Assembly: GCA_963678705.1 (NCBI GenBank)
Contig: OY783221.1
Coordinates: 2,604,001-2,668,000 of the forward strand
Length of the DNA stretch: 64,000 bases
Direction of reading: 5' to 3'
Origin: Panorpa germanica
Taxonomy: Eukaryota; Arthropoda; Insecta; Mecoptera; Panorpidae
Under the pieces are notes generated by a model. The model did no database searches and had not been told where the DNA came from. It saw only the letters and a list, made by a program, of their open reading frames with translations. This document shows, one piece after another, positions 37,265-50,933 of the stretch; positions within the stretch are counted from its first letter, which is position 1; each line of letters begins with the position of its first letter. The position numbers were made by a program, and so were the translations under genes.

Positions 37265-38291
37265 CATTTATGAAGCCCGGTAATAAAAATATACGTTATA
37301 AATTAATATTTAATTGACAGTTAAGACTTAAAACAAACAAAGTTGGAGACACCCAACTGATTCTAGAACATTGATATTCAATATATACGAGTTATGAGAA
37401 TATCTACTGGTAAGGGCAACGATACTACATACTACACATGCCAAAAAGTCGTAAAATGATAAATATAGGCATCCACATATCAATATACACCTTTAATAAA
37501 AAGTAAATCAAAAATTGAAATCATAATGATTAAACCGGATCTGATCTGTCTTTGAGAGTCGGCGTATCGATGTCACATAGCAGAGGCTGACAACTTTAGG
37601 TCCACCAACAGCTTTCGTTAACTTTAGCTAACTATATTTTACGTGGGATAGTTTTCAGGTCACTGGAACCGATTATTAATACATCACTGTCGCAGACAAT
37701 TCCGCAAATCGCTCTTTTCTTGAAGTTTCTAAGTCTGGCTTTATATCTTCTTATTGTAGATAAAATTGTAGACTTACACCACTGCTTATCAGAATTAGAA
37801 ACATTTGGGTAACAATAGAACGGCACCAAACAAAAGCAAATTAACAGGTTTTGTATTTAAAAAAGTTGTGCATCTCTGGCACACGACATTCTGAAATGGA
37901 ATCATATATTCCAATATGTTCCGACAAAAAATTAACAGATATATATATATATAATTTGATGTTTTATTTTCATATTTAAAATGTCTAAACCTACTATCAT
38001 AATTCTCACATTAGGAATTCGGAATGCGAGCACATTATCTAATAAAAAGATCCGTTTAATAAAAAAAAAATCAGCTCAATCAAATTCACAATCCGGGAGT
38101 TCAAATTAATTACAGTACCTTTATTAAACTCTCTGATTCAGATAAGTCTATTATATTCATTTATTTGGCCTTGACTTTTATTCAACACAGCTACCATCAA
38201 ACAATTTTTATATATATTTAACATAACATTTATAATTCTATTTTACAATTTTCTAAATATTTAAATAATTCACTGATTAATTTTAAATCAC
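37265..38291. other. Unassigned AT-rich stretch
   Basis: No gene recognised. The open frame at 37632-37829 (-) has no domain signature. Confidence 0.35.
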
Positions 38292-38420
38292 TTAACAAAA
38301 ATTTAGTCTTAACAGGAAAGTTTTATTCATATCTAATATTTTGCTATTGAATTTTGATCTTTGTAGACTATAATTTATGCATTCAAATATAGTATGATCT
38401 AAAGTTCCTAATTCGCCACA
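38292..38420 (-). pseudogene. Decayed LINE ORF2 C-terminal fragment
   Basis: 42 open codons reading 'CGELGTLDHTIFEC' and on to 'LRLNFC', then TAA at 38292-38294. C-x7-H-x4-C with one cysteine missing upstream is the C-terminal zinc-knuckle pattern of many insect non-LTR retrotransposons, as in the copy at 56388-56967. A stop codon lies immediately upstream in the same frame, so only this piece is readable. The sequence between 38421 and 38520 may be the same ORF in shifted frames. It is a different family from the 50-57 kb LINE copies. Confidence 0.55.
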
Positions 38421-40774
38421 TTAAATGTTCTATTATTTATATCCATATATTTTTATTTTGTTTTCAACTAAAATTCATCTTAATAAACGCAATGGTTCTT
38501 CTCCACTACAGCAACACATACAAGTAGCCTAATAGCCTAATTAACTAATATTTGATTAAAGAGTATTCATATAAATTCATATTTAATTTCATATTATTTA
38601 ACGTAAACCTATTTTCAACACTACCTACTAGCCTCGGCCACTGTGCCTTCAAAAACTATTTAAAAATAATCCTCTAATAACTAATAACATGGATATTACG
38701 TTTAATATTCGTACAATATGCATAATTTTATGTAAGCTATACGTTCTGTATCATTTAATGTAATTCTTTTTTACCTAATGTTTATTTCCTATCATTCTCC
38801 GAATTATTTATTATTAATATTTTTATTAAGTATTCTATTTAACAAATTCAACGATAGATATTCCACTGTCAAGCATCAATAAGTAATCAATCGTTAATTC
38901 CTAGACTAGATTACGGATGTGGACATATTTCAGGGTGGTCTTGATGACCATCGGCCAATCTCACATCACTCATAATGCAAGGCCCATACGCCATTTCATT
39001 ATGTTATTTAATATTTCGTCGGCAAATCTTATGTCCATTTATCAAACTAAGTTTTTATGAAATTAAATTAAATACAGCAGATTCCAATAATTCTTTGACA
39101 GTTGCTCAATATACTCGTATAATAAAAATATCAATGACGATATTGAAAATAAGTTGAGGTTTTATAGATCACGAGCAAATTTGGGTGGTTTCATATTTTT
39201 ATTCCACAAAAACTGCCTTGTGGGTGACACTAAAATAAGGTATAAGGTAATTTTATCCTAGTCTTTATTTTTATTATAAATTAATAAAGCAGCCAACTTT
39301 TTCTTCGGCGTATAATGTCATTAAAAAAACAGTATTAACTATAAAAGAAGTAAAGCAGTTTCGGTGGCGGTGTTTTTAATATTCGTATTTGACGATTTCT
39401 ATTTATTGAAGTTTCGTTTAGTTTCGTAAATGACCAAAAAGATGAAAAGACCACCCAAATAGTTTGTCTCTAACTCAAATAGAAAAGAAATTATTTTAAA
39501 TACAAAACATGAAATTAGTTTGAAAAATAAAAGCACTAATGTAACTTTTTTAAATGCAGTGTTTACCATTTAAGGACTTTCAATATAAAAACTAACTTTA
39601 TAATATATGAGAGAAATTAAATGAACATTTAATATAATTAAAATAATAACTAGTTCAAATGATAAACATCTGTATCAAAATTCATTTAAATGTGAATGCT
39701 TGAATTATAGAGATAAATCTTATGAATTAGGGATGAATAATATTATACCCTTGTTGTAATTAAGGGTAATTAATTGATAATCATTATCGTTTTAAAGGAT
39801 ATGAATGAGGGGAACATTCCAAACAACTGAACAAGATTGTAAGCCTCAAAATATTATATAAAGCAATTTCGTTCGGAGATTATCCCGGGAAATTACATGA
39901 GCAAAACTTTGTATATATTAACTACAGATTATATTATGTATACATACTATTCGGGTGGTATCTTAAGGGGGTTTCAACGTTTATTAGATTAAAAAATAGA
40001 TTAGAAATATTTTATGTGTCTGAAAGCGAAATTTCTGCCGATTATTAATATATTCAAGTGGTCTCGATTTCGCATCGAGTACGTTTTATGAGAGAAAAAA
40101 TATAAATTTAAAGTTAGTGTTGATTTAATTTGATATGAAATAAATTGTTAAACGAACAGTTTGAATTATTACGTATATAAAAATGATTAGTTACAAAATA
40201 GGTAGTAATAATAACAGCAGATACAATTATCCATATAACCGAACCGAACCGAACCGAGCCCAACTGGGGTATTCCTTGTAAGGTGCAAGTACAGTGTAAA
40301 CAAAAACGAAAGCAGTTAAATTGCAGTTATGGATATGTCATGGATATATCAGCTCGGCGATCGGTACGTGCGTGTATACAGTAGATTGGACATTGAACAT
40401 GTACCAACTTGTACAGACAGATGCTTGCTTAAGGTGATAACTCCGTGGAACTACTTTTTATTAGTTCTGAGTTTTGTTTACACAGAGAAAGATAAAGACT
40501 ATTAGAAGATGACGCACGTGCACTATTATTAATAATTAACAGTAGTTCTTATGTAATTAGTTAAGTGATTAAGGGGGTTTTCTATTTTGTTGATTAGTAT
40601 TTTGTTTTTGAATTTAATTTATTTGACGTCGGTATATTTCTGATGATGAGTACGATGATGGTTACAATCTGCCTGCTAAGTTTATGATTATACCGTAACT
40701 TGATGACAATTCTGTTTTAGTTTTAATTATTGTGTGAAAATATTCTTACGTTGTGTGTCAATAATATACTTTAT
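38421..40774. other. Unassigned AT-rich stretch
   Basis: No gene recognised. A short run of three to four 'ccgaa' units is at 40238-40258. Confidence 0.35.
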
Positions 40775-40778
40775 TTAA

Positions 40779-41247
40779 GGTGAAACTATACTTGACCATT
40801 TTTTCTCGCGAAATATAGATGGCGATACTATACAGCAGATTAAATATTATCAAAAAAACCATGATTTTTTATGTGTAAATCATTTTATGTAAGTAACTAT
40901 AAACGCGAACAAAATTTAAAGCTGCAATTAGTTAGATGAATAACGTATCTACATTTTAACCTTTCTTCCACTGACTTTTAATGAGTTGGAACCGCAAAAA
41001 TAAGTTTTGAAAATTAATATTGCTATATTTTCTAGTTAAATTCCTATTTTTATATGACTGGTAACATTTCTAAGGGTTTGTCATAAATTTTATAACCTTT
41101 ATTATGGTTCTCAAACTTACGCTTAAGACTTAAAAATATATAGAGTATTTGATAATATTCCAATCATATAATAATTGTAATTTAACCTGCTGTATAGTAT
41201 CGCCATCTATATTTCGCGAGTCAAAAATGACCAAGTATCGTTTCACC
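40779..41247. mobile_element. 469 bp MITE with ~70 bp TIRs and TTAA target sites
   Basis: TTAA at 40775-40778 and 41248-41251 flank ends that read 'ggtgaaactatacttg' and, inverted, 'ggtgaaacgatacttgg'. The TIRs agree over about 70 bp, including the 20-mer 'ctcgcgaaatatagatggcg', with few mismatches. The interior is AT-rich without a coding frame. TTAA duplication points to a piggyBac- or Kolobok-type mobilising transposase. The ends differ from those of the piggyBac relic at 31019-31777, so they are not the same family. Confidence 0.85.
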
Positions 41248-41251
41248 TTAA

Positions 41252-42344
41252 TATAAATTATTATATTTGATATATTTATTTTTATATCTCTATATTTCAC
41301 AAGCTGAAACTTGCATTTAAAGTTAAAACTAAAATTAAAACTAAAACTCAGGTGGGAACGGCTCTTTCTAATCTACATAAATATATAATTGTAATCACTT
41401 ACATATGAAACGAAGAGGACAACTTGCTGGACATTTCTGATCCTTCAAGAATCTAAAACAAAAGAAATAACCAAGTTATAACATAGAAATAGAATATACA
41501 AATTTTTGTGTGACTTGTCCACAGCAAAAGAAATGTTTTTTACCACTTTCTTTTATAAAATTAACTGTTTAAAACTACATTTTCTTGTTACTAAACTATT
41601 GAATTTGTGTGTCTAGCATTTTCTTTCCAGTTTCATATCCATTTTGGTTTTTCAGGTTGACACTCATAAAACTCATATATTCAAGATAACAACCCACATA
41701 TTAAAGATTCAAACCGCTCATAAAAAAATCTTTCAATACCGGTGATGAGTGGTTATATACGGCAAATTGATCTCATCTATTAAGTAATGAATATTCATAG
41801 TGCAATTTACAACGTAGCTTTTAATTCTTTGAAACGTGTTTACGGAATTTATGAGTATATCGTATCATTAACTTAAACATTTAATCTATCTGTTTGGCAT
41901 CAAATTGTTTGATGTCTTCGGCTCACTTCGCTTATTTTCTATGTGTTTTTATAAATTAAAAGACATCAATATGCAATACGCATGCGCGGTTTAAGTACAA
42001 AAGTTTATAAAAAAAACTATTTTTAATCAATTTATTTAATCATCGTATACTTAAATGAATGCAAATCTTATAGTTTATACAAAAAACTTCTTTGAATAAT
42101 GCATTTAATTACTAAATATAATGACTTAGTTCTTAAAGCATTTGTTATACGGAAAAAAATTGTCTTTATGTAAAAGGTTCGCTTTTAACTGATCTATAGC
42201 TAAATTAACTAACTTATTGATAACTGAACTATACATTTACCGATAAAAATTGTACATAAAGGTAAATTTTCGAAAACTTCTATACGTAGCAGTAATATCG
42301 TTAATTAATAACATTTAACATATGTTTAATTGCTATATCTATAC
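41252..42344. other. Unassigned AT-rich stretch
   Basis: Nothing recognised. Confidence 0.35.
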
Positions 42345-42925
42345 ATGTAAAGAAATTATATTTCTTACACTGATCGTTCAGTGAAAACATATACTCATGA
42401 ACGCCATAGATGACGTTGTAGGAATGACGGCCAACACGACGATATTTGGAGTCGATAGAACTCACTGTTAGTTAATTAGTGCATATTTTTGGGTATGACA
42501 ATTTAAATAATAAACTTTAAATTCGTTTCTTTGATTTCAGTAAGATAGTATGATTTAAGTTAAACAATGTAATTATTATAATGTGTATGTAAATTACTAA
42601 AATAAACTTTGATTTCAGAGCAACATCCCAGTAAGCAATTTGTTGAAGTGCCCTATTTAGTGACGTTTCTATCACTATTTCACTTCAATTATAGTTCGCA
42701 TCAACTTTATCTTCATTTGTATTCCGACAGGTGGAGTAATTTCGCCATTTGTAGCCGATAAAGTAGACATTTTATATGAAAAAATGTGAGAAACTGAACT
42801 ATAAATGAACTCTTTTATGACAAAAAAATCATGACGCATCTTCCATATGATGTCAAAGTGACTCCAAAATGTTTACTGGGACATGAGTTTGATTAAAAAG
42901 TTACAGTTCCTAATAAAACTGGAGA
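42345..42925 (+). repeat. Repeat family Z, copy 2, interrupted by MITE copy D
   Basis: Aligns with 33018-33714 in the same orientation. It lacks the 368 bp insertion of copy 1 (continuous at 'gatagtatgatttaag', near 42543) but carries its own MITE at 42627-42880. Matching resumes after the MITE with 'gagtttgattaaaaa' and 'ttcctaataaaa'. Confidence 0.75.
42627..42880 (-). mobile_element. MITE family C, copy D (254 bp, ACAT target duplication)
   Basis: Begins 'cccagtaagcaatttg' and ends 'aaaatgtttactggg'. ACAT at 42623-42626 and 42881-42884 forms a 4 bp direct duplication. The corresponding position in family Z copy 1 (near 33672) has no MITE, an independent empty-site check. No coding frame. 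Confidence 0.9.
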
Positions 42926-45900
42926 TATTGTCTTATATACTCGTACATATAAAGAACATCCTTTCATAATTAGATATGTAAATATGTATTTTCTAGACAT
43001 ACATATATCTTACGTCCTCCAGCTATAATTCAATTAGATTTATCTATATATACATCAATACCATTCGCCATATAATTAAATTTATGTCCACATAATCCTT
43101 ATTAAAACTAAGAAATACTTTGAATATATAATATTTACCATATAGAGGATAATTTATTTAATTCAGTGTAATATATATAAAAAAATTAACCAAATGCGTT
43201 ATAAATATGTCGACCAGTTTTCATATATACTCGTAGATTTCCATATCTGACAACTCAAGTATCAGATCTACCTGAACGGAATTAAAATTAATTACACATT
43301 AATTATCGTTGATCATTGCGTTGTACTTATTCTTGTTTAATAATTTGCAGTTATCTGCAGCCAACGTCATTATGCACGCATTTGTGCTCGCAACATGCAA
43401 GTGTTAAAGATATTTTCAAATGTCATTGTATTTAAATTTTGAAATCAACTTATACAAAACCCAAATATTTATAAAATAGGATTAAATTATTAATACCGTT
43501 ATCTCCTTTCTTGTTCCCCCTTTATCTTCTGACAAGTGTCATGGCGGCCTCCAACAGTGTATGACGAAATCACTTCGCCGCCAACACTCCCATCCACCCC
43601 CGTAATGACTTATTAATATTAAATCATCCCTTGCAACATTTCCCTGTTTCTGAAGCCGCATATTTTTTCCAGATATTCTAAAACTTATACAAGATTTCTG
43701 ATGGAAATTTTATAGCACATTCACCAAGCGTTTCTTTCTTTGAATTCATTTTCCTATTATATAAATTAAATTGGTCTTCTATGATGTCTCAGCTAGTCAC
43801 CTATTCTATTTTCCGCACGACTAACAAACAAAAATGAGACAGTGTCTATTCTTAAACATCTAGATAGGAATAATCTTCAAGATGGTTGAGAAGCGTTGAT
43901 ATAAGAAGATGTCTTCTAGAAATGACAAGTGAGCAAAACCAAGGGGTAAATTTAGTTGTCAGTTGTCACAGGGATCAGCACAAATGAAGGGTTGGTTATA
44001 AATCCATGAAAAGGTAATGGGGAGAAATGTTTTGAGTATTTTAATTATTTAAAGTGTTAATGTGATTGCTGTATTCATAAAGAAATAAGTATCACTTGAG
44101 TGTTTCTTATACAAGTGCCGCCACTCAAACTGATATCAATTAAAAATGGTATAGTTCCATTAATTATTAATCTATTTATTTATACTAGTTAAGCCCGGCC
44201 CCGCTTCTCTGTGGCTCATTATTAAATGAAGTGAATCGTAAAGTAAATAAATAATAAAGTAATAACTAGAAAGAATCGAAAGAAATGAATATGATTTTCT
44301 AAAACAAGTGCGTATTCAAATTAGACCCAAACAAGGGCCCCAAACGTGTGTAAGCAAAAATTCGTAAAATGTTATTTACAATCTAACTTAAACTCTTAAG
44401 CCATACTTCGTTTAATTCTTAGAAGTATTAATTGTAAGTAATAATGTATAATCAATATATAATTATTTTAATTCAATGCGAGTGTCTTTGTTCCTTTTGT
44501 GAAAAATCTTTAGCCATCATTTGGGCCCCCCAACAAATTTTGATACGGGGCCCGTCTAAGGCACGCTACGCCACTGTCTATAAGTCAATCAAACTTTTGA
44601 TATTTGAATCCTGACAATACCATAAAGTATCCGAAATATTGCACAAATTCATAGCTTTTAAAAAATTAATTTAAACTGCTTATAAATATCTTTAATTAAC
44701 ACATCAAAAAAACATCTTCTTAAAAGGTAGTATTTGATATAAAATCCAGAGATATAAATGATAGAGCTCTCAAAACAATTTGCAACTTGAAAATAAAACA
44801 AATGTCGTGTGAAATTTAGATTATATTATTTTCTACTTGAATTTAAAGTTTAAGAATGAATTTATTCATCCCTGTCAAATTTTCTGCAGACTCTCATCAT
44901 TGTATATCTTTAAAGACATATACACATTTTTTTTTCTAAATTCCTAACTTGTTCAAAAGTTTATGTGCACATCTAATGTAACTCGTACTTGTAAATAAAA
45001 AATTGTGAAAATATTTACGATTTAAAAACATGACTCTCTTGAATTTTTGTTGATAAGCGTTGACTTATTTATTGGTCGCCACAATGGTCTTCATTCAATG
45101 TTCCTTCTGTCTGTTTCACTCGCCGATGTTTCAAGCCTGTCGTCTAGATATTTCAAAATTGCATCCTCGAAATCTGTCCCCATTTTAACAAGGTACAAAC
45201 TAGAGCACCTGTTTACTTAGTTGAAATTTATACATTTTAAAAATATTTAACAAAAAAAAAAAAGATAATATGTAACTGTGAGAAAAAATACAAAAGGTTT
45301 CAAAATGTAATAAAATTTGTTGTTATAGATTTTAACGATGGTATTAATAAAATGTTATGACTTTAGAAGATTGTAAATTTGGGTAAATTGGTTAATGATG
45401 CCCGGAATACAGTAGGTTCGGAATCGGCGCAATGCGAATTGAAATTTAGAACCTCGTTCTTGAATAAAATTGTTAAGGTTATGTCATAGGTACGTGAAAA
45501 GGCAAAGTGTATATTTAAACATTGCTTCATATACATGTCCATGTATATGAAATATATATACAGGATATTATTTTCACATTATGGAGCATATATTGATATA
45601 CAAATTGCACTGGATGTAATGAAATCTATCTAATGGGAATGGCAAAGTTTTATATAAAATTTCGTGGATTGAAATGCAGGTGATACTGCATCAAATAAAT
45701 GAAACACAAACTTAAAAAATATTAAAATGAAACATATTTTCACATAACATGATAAGAGTAATAAAATCATTATTTTCAGACCACAAAAATAAATAAAATA
45801 TAGATGTTATAAATACCAATGCAAGATGATATAATAATTATAAAAATAATAAAATACAAAATTATACATGTAGAAGATGTAGGGACGAATCTATAGCCCG

Positions 45901-48900
45901 TATAGGCTGTGAATAACAGTGGTTCTTAACCTTTCTGTAATCATGGACGGACATTTTTTAATACGAGCCCGAGCTTTTTTCAGCTTCAAATTATTGGTTT
46001 TAATATTTGCTATTGAGGCGAATAGTTTCGGAACAGTTTGATTGACTGATATATTTAAAATGGAATTATTTAGGGCGGTAACATTCAAACTTAGAAAATT
46101 GTTTACAATTTATTTTAACGCTGTCGGGTTTGCAGTTTTCGAAACTACTAGATCTATCGACAGCTGTACACCAAAGACACAACTTTCTTAAGATTCATTG
46201 TATCTTTAAACATATATCATAGACTAATATCTTTGTTATATAAATATGAATTATTTGTTCTCATGAGACATTCTTAAACCAGCCGTATTTCTAGAATACG
46301 ATTGATTGCGGGGCACTAGTGTTCTACGACACATATATTAAGAACCAGCGATATGAAACATATTCTGTCTCAAATGCGTGTTTATGACTTATAATAAAAA
46401 CACTGAACTCTAAATTGTGCTTGTATATTTGTGTCTGTGTCAAGTCAGGTCAAATCAGTTGTGAAGGGCTTGTTAACTTAACAGTGTATTTGTGTGTATT
46501 TTTTTTTATTCTTAAAAAAATGATTTAATGATTGTTGCCTTGTTATATGCAATAAAAGATAAATGTATATAAAACAATTCATATAAAATAAAGGGTTAAG
46601 ATTTATAAGGTGTATAAATAGAAATATTTTACATTGTAGTTTGTTGTAAGAGTATCTGTAAAGAAATATGAGTATGTCTACAGAGAACATGAACGAACAT
46701 GCTTATTATCAGCAGCGGAGTTACCCGATACCCGGTGTTCTCTCCCATGCTTACAAGATATTTTCTAACTCGAGCTGCCTTATGATTACCTGGTTAGAAC
46801 CCTGTAAAGAAAGTCCTTAAGAGACTAACCTCAGGACTACCCGACTAGGGCCTTATATGATATTTCTTCATATTTGCAGAGCTTAAGAGTATCCGAAGAG
46901 GTCCTGTGGAACAAGGCGTAAATGGGCATGCCTTTACAAACCTAATCGGGACCTTATACTCGTACATCTCTTTAGAAATTTTGAAAAAATAGATGTTAAT
47001 TTTGGAGTTGAAGTTACGATAAAGTTACGATGAAGTACGATATGGTAACGCATTGTTGTCTCTATTTGTTCAATGTATTTATATAGTGTTGTCTTTATCT
47101 TTCTACAAACTGTTAAACACATGCTTCTGACACCAATACACCAAATGCCTTACAACTTCTACATTAATATGAAGCCTAACAAAACCGGGCTCTCAACAAT
47201 GTATCATTTAACTAATTAATAATGTAATAAATTGATTTTATAATATATGTATAACTTTTTTGAGTGATTTTAATTATTCATTTATTACGGGGTAGATCTG
47301 ATATTTATAATTAATTTCGTAAAACCATCTTATAAATTAATAAAGGGTCAAAAATGTACTCTAAGTTAATAACTGATTTTAAATAAATTGTTAAATTTGT
47401 TGCAGCTTTATAATCATTTAAAATGTGCAGGTGTGTAACATGTGGCAATCATTTATAGAAATTATGGTATGACCATTCAGAAAGCAATAACGTACTGTTG
47501 TTTCTGATGAGGGATGACAGTTTTTTAGGGTAGCCTTGGCTAGACACACGATTAATAAATCAGTTGAGGTCAGTACTTAGTGTGACCTTGACCGTGATAT
47601 GTCTATAAATCATGAATTGAACCATTTGATTGATTCGTGACAAAGTTATACATTTTTAATTCGAATATATTATACATTATGAATCCACTGATAAAAAATA
47701 CAGTTTAAGAAGCCTTAGATTCTTGTTATTCAAAGAAATACAGAGTGGGATATTTTTATATTTGCGCTATATTTAATTTACAATATAATAAACTTAGAAT
47801 TATGAATTTAGAATAACAAAAATTTAGAATTGGTCTTTTCTCATCAGATCTCAAAATTATAAGGATTCTGAATTTAAAAATAGAATGAATCGCGATATAA
47901 GAAAGTCTTCCTTTCTGTACAATACAGAAAACAAGAAACCGTATTTAAAGCAATCGTTTCTTTAAGAACGTACTTATTTCCAAATCAATCAAGCTTCAAT
48001 ATCATAGCTAGAAGCATCCAAATGAATCGACTAGTATTTTACAATTATAATTTATTATTTTAGAACTATAGTTTTTTAGTAAAGGTAAATTTTCTTATAT
48101 TAAATAAACCTTAAATGTAATATGACTTTATCAATGAGATTCTTATGTAATACTGAACTTTAAAAGAATAATTAAAAATATGTATAGAATATGCTATACT
48201 TATATTAATTCAAAAGCATTCAATTATTTTTTATGTCAAAATTTTTTTTTAAAAATATTCTTCAACGTAATTAGAAACGCTCGAGTTTTAATTTACTATA
48301 ATTCTGCTACCCTTTATGATACGAGTATTTTTAAAAGGGTGAATAGCAAAATGAATACAAAATACAAAATATTTATACATATCTATAGATGAATGTGATG
48401 GAATTTTAAGTTATTAGAGCGTAGTTGGAGGGCTGGCACATAAAGTATCTAATTGTAAGGAACATTCTCATTGTTCAAAAATGTATTCTTCAAATTCAAA
48501 ATGATAAATGATGTTTTAACTCTAGAAGCGATCAGATTAACATTTTTAAAGGCCTTGTAATTATTTTAGGATGTTGAATATTTTACGTGTTGCTTTTATT
48601 TATATTTAAAGTAAAATTGAAATTTTAAGATTATTTGTTCGATGTATGCATGCAGTTTAGGGTCTACATTTTAAAATAGGATGTGAATCACTGTTTCAAG
48701 GTTGAAACTTGTAAATGTTCAGCCGGTTGGTTGGTCAAGTTAGCACATAACTAAGTTAATCCTTCATATGGCAATAATAAAAACTTTAGAAGTAGGTGGC
48801 GACATTGTCCAATGAAAAAGCATCTCACTTCACTATCCTTTTGCTCTTTTGTACTTTATTAACTCACGACCTAAGGGTGCTAACAGCTATTATCTAATAG

Positions 48901-50423
48901 ATATAATCATTACGTTACATTTCTTATTTAGTGCAACAATTTGTTAGTGAAACTTCTACCCAAAAGAAATTATATAACAGTATACCCTCAACAGTATTTT
49001 GGGAACTTGTTTTGTTTATATTTCTGGTCATAAACTTATATTCTTTATATATTTCCTGTTACATTATTAAAGACGCATTCTCTTTTGAAAGTTTAACAAA
49101 GATTTATTGCAAAAATTCGAACAATTAGCTAAAAACCATAACGTGATAACACAATCACACAAAAATGGCAAATGCAACAATAAGTCAAATGTTACAGTTA
49201 TTTTCAACATAATTTAAATTAACTCATTTTACCAACAATAGAAAGATAAATTGTTAAAAAATATTTGTAACAAAAGTTAATTTTAAATTTTTTATTTACG
49301 ATCTCTGTTTTATGACGGGGTACCAGTAAATTCTTTTGTTAATTTATATATCTTTTTAGGGTTGTTATAAAATAATTTTGAATTTAGGCAAAAATAGAAC
49401 TCTTTTTGTTATATAGATATTTTGTAGTTTGACTTTGTTTGGTTAATGTGCTAGATGACCTTAACTCCTTTAGAAATCTACTAAATATAATTTTTGCAAT
49501 ATGGTTTCTCTTTCTTAGTATTGTAGCCTTTATACTTTATGCCCTTTTAGAGAGATAATAGCATCTAAATACGTTCAAACAGGACCGCATTAAAAGTGGA
49601 TAATTCTTTGCTGGAGGGCTAAAAATGAAATAATCAACTTGTGAAAGGAAAGGAAATTGTGACTAAAATATATGTTTTTGCCGCTGCGCCAGGCTTACAA
49701 AAAAGTAAATTCGGCACTGCATTCATATTATTGTGTATTTACATTAAATGATAAATTGATTTATAACCTTCAAAAATCATCAAGGCCTTAGGGCATTCAC
49801 ACCTACAGTTTTAGTTTAATTTTGTGTTTTACCTTAAACTTTTGTTTCTCGCAGTGTTTTAGTCTTTAGTTTTATTTTTGAATCTACTAGCACTAAGCGC
49901 TTAAACATTTAAACATTATCAATAAAAAAAAGCGACAGCCTTTTCTTTTGCTTAATAATTAGTTTTGATTTTTAATCTTTGTTTAGAAAAAGTAATTGGA
50001 TTTTCTTTTTTATGTTAAAAGATACAAGTATTATTACCTTTCCTGAATCGGCATAACATGAGCAAGTTTTTAAAGCGATTTGCTCATTTTGTGTCTGGTA
50101 TTATTTTTAATTAGAAGTTAATGTTTTTGCTGAAAATTTAAGTCAAAGTTAAACCAGAAATTTTTCGTATTTTATATTAGCCATCGACAAAATAACGGTT
50201 GTGTCGTCTTAAGTCACTTAACATTCACGATAGCGTAGATATAAAAAAAACTAAAAGATATCCAAGAAAACGCTGGCACTAACAATGTTAAAAAAATAGA
50301 GAATTAAAAAAAAAAAATTTAAACTGACGATATCTCGAAAACTATGCGACTTTACTAAGGTCATGTTAGGCTACGCTTACGATACGTCTGAGGTGTCGTG
50401 GTTTGACGTGCTACTTTTGAGAC
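42926..50423. other. Unassigned stretch, ~7.5 kb
   Basis: The longest stretch without a recognised element. Small open frames (for example 45891-46088 -, 46478-46690 -, 48180-48392 +, 48931-49128 +) have no recognisable motifs. A G/C-rich terminal-like sequence containing 'acgctacgccactg' ends near 44576. A slightly G+C-richer patch is at 46720-46970. None could be assigned. Confidence 0.35.
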
Positions 50424-50437
50424 ACTATATACATATA

Positions 50438-50919
50438 TTCAATTCGTCAAGATAATATTATATTATATTAATTGTTCGCCTTTCGGCTTTACAATCTACA
50501 TTCTTAATACATTTCATAGAACTTCAACTTGAAATTAAACTTAAACTATTCTGGATCTTTTTATTTCCAAAAGTACTTTCTGCTTCTTCTTCTCTTGACC
50601 CTCTTCCTTCATTTTCTCTAGTCTTCCTTCATTCTCACCGTTTCCTGACCTCTTGTCTTCTTTGTCTCCTCTCGGCACACCGTTTCCTGCTTCTCCTTCC
50701 TTATTGCCTGTATCTTTATCTATGACCTCTTGCCTTCCTTGTCTCCTCTCGACAAACCCTCTATTATCTTTTCACTATCCTTCCTGCCTTCTCTCTTCGT
50801 CTTCACTTCTCCACTTATGTCTATTACAGGCATAGACGCTCTATCTTTACTATTTCCTCTTGACTCTCTTACTTTACTCTTTCTTCTTGACTCTCTTCCT
50901 TTACTATGTTATTATTGTT
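50438..50919 (-). mobile_element. LINE family L, 5'-truncated copy 1 with CT-rich interior
   Basis: The 3' end (left on this strand) carries 'gttcgcctttcggcttt' and 'ttcttaata.catttcata', as in the copies at 53158 and 56387. Further in, the similarity gives way to a CT-rich tract (50580-50900) that contains a ~76 bp tandem duplication ('gacctcttgtcttctttgtc' at about 50650 and its near copy at about 50725). ACTATATACATATA at 50424-50437 and 50920-50933 would be a 14 bp target duplication. The 3' tail here is AT-rich rather than AATAAAC units, so this is a more diverged member. Confidence 0.6.
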
Positions 50920-50933
50920 ACTATATACATATA

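Noticed and set aside
44170..44580. Possible DNA transposon ending in 'acgctacgccactg'
   Set aside because: The right end resembles a common transposon terminus (inverted CAGTGGCGTAGC), but no matching left end or target duplication was found.
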